Shown: piece after piece, positions 62,921-64,000 of the stretch | How the letters are laid out: the number at the start of each line of letters is the position of its first letter | Position numbering within the stretch: position 1 is the first letter of the stretch | Assembly: GCF_001439845.1 (NCBI RefSeq) | Contig: NZ_JYLO01000006.1 | Coordinates: 62,001-126,000, forward strand | DNA length: 64,000 nucleotides | Direction: 5' to 3' | Origin: Pseudomonas lactis | GTDB lineage: Bacteria > Pseudomonadota > Gammaproteobacteria > Pseudomonadales > Pseudomonadaceae | Made by a program: the position numbers and the translations under genes | Notes under the pieces: generated by a model | Told to the model about the DNA's origin: nothing | Database searches by the model: none | Seen by the model: only the letters and a program-made list of their open reading frames with translations

Positions 62921-64000
<1,080 letters not shown>

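Overview
The window looks like chromosomal DNA of a fluorescent Pseudomonas (P. fluorescens group). The evidence is a 13-gene nuo operon with fused nuoCD, adjacent isocitrate dehydrogenases of two unrelated types, the cspD / clpS-clpA / infA / bpt / aat block, high GC coding sequence, and two families of short palindromic repeats (TGTGGGAGCTGGCTTGCCTGCGAT and TGTAGGAGCGAGCTTGCTCGCGAAAA) of the REP/REPIN kind. I see no tRNA, rRNA, CRISPR, IS element or prophage.

Layout. 1-24 kb is accessory and mixed: an EamA exporter with a divergent XRE-cupin regulator; a small Ig-like-family protein; a decayed LivF-type ATPase tail fused by an ATGA junction to an FAD/NAD(P) enzyme; a four-gene ABC efflux operon (ATPase, FtsX/MacB permease, TolC, HlyD) with a divergent TetR; a 1298-residue multi-domain Ig-like protein preceded by a possible antisense-strand small RNA; an FUSC transporter; a GAPN-type dehydrogenase; a DyP peroxidase; a Tat-type beta carbonic anhydrase; an MFS transporter; small conserved proteins; an arylamine N-acetyltransferase; an outer-membrane barrel; and a HigBA-type toxin-antitoxin pair. 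24.3-39.3 kb is the complete nuoA-N operon on the minus strand (respiratory complex I). 39.9-52.4 kb is central metabolism and housekeeping: aceA with a long leader, a lone secretin N-domain protein, a GNAT, a ribosomal oxygenase, purB-hflD-mnmA-nudJ, monomeric idh and, divergently, dimeric icd. 52.4-57.7 kb is a protein-quality-control block containing cspD, clpS, clpA, infA and the two N-degron transferases bpt and aat. 58.1-64 kb is ftsK-lolA-rarA-crcB-serS, with serS cut by the window edge.

How the genes work together. The glyoxylate branch point is covered by aceA plus both IDHs. The N-degron pathway is nearly complete in 5 kb: Bpt and Aat add Leu/Phe to N-termini, ClpS recognises them, and ClpA unfolds for ClpP (not in the window). 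The ABC-TolC set forms a complete tripartite exporter with its own likely repressor.

I do not see one clearly new large system. The most interesting items are the Ig-like giant with its Trp/Cys-rich tail, the orphan minus-strand terminator and candidate sRNA in front of it, an 18-codon bridge ORF between nuoL and nuoM, the aceA palindrome, promoter and ~390-nt leader, a REPIN nested inside another REPIN, and the relict livF.
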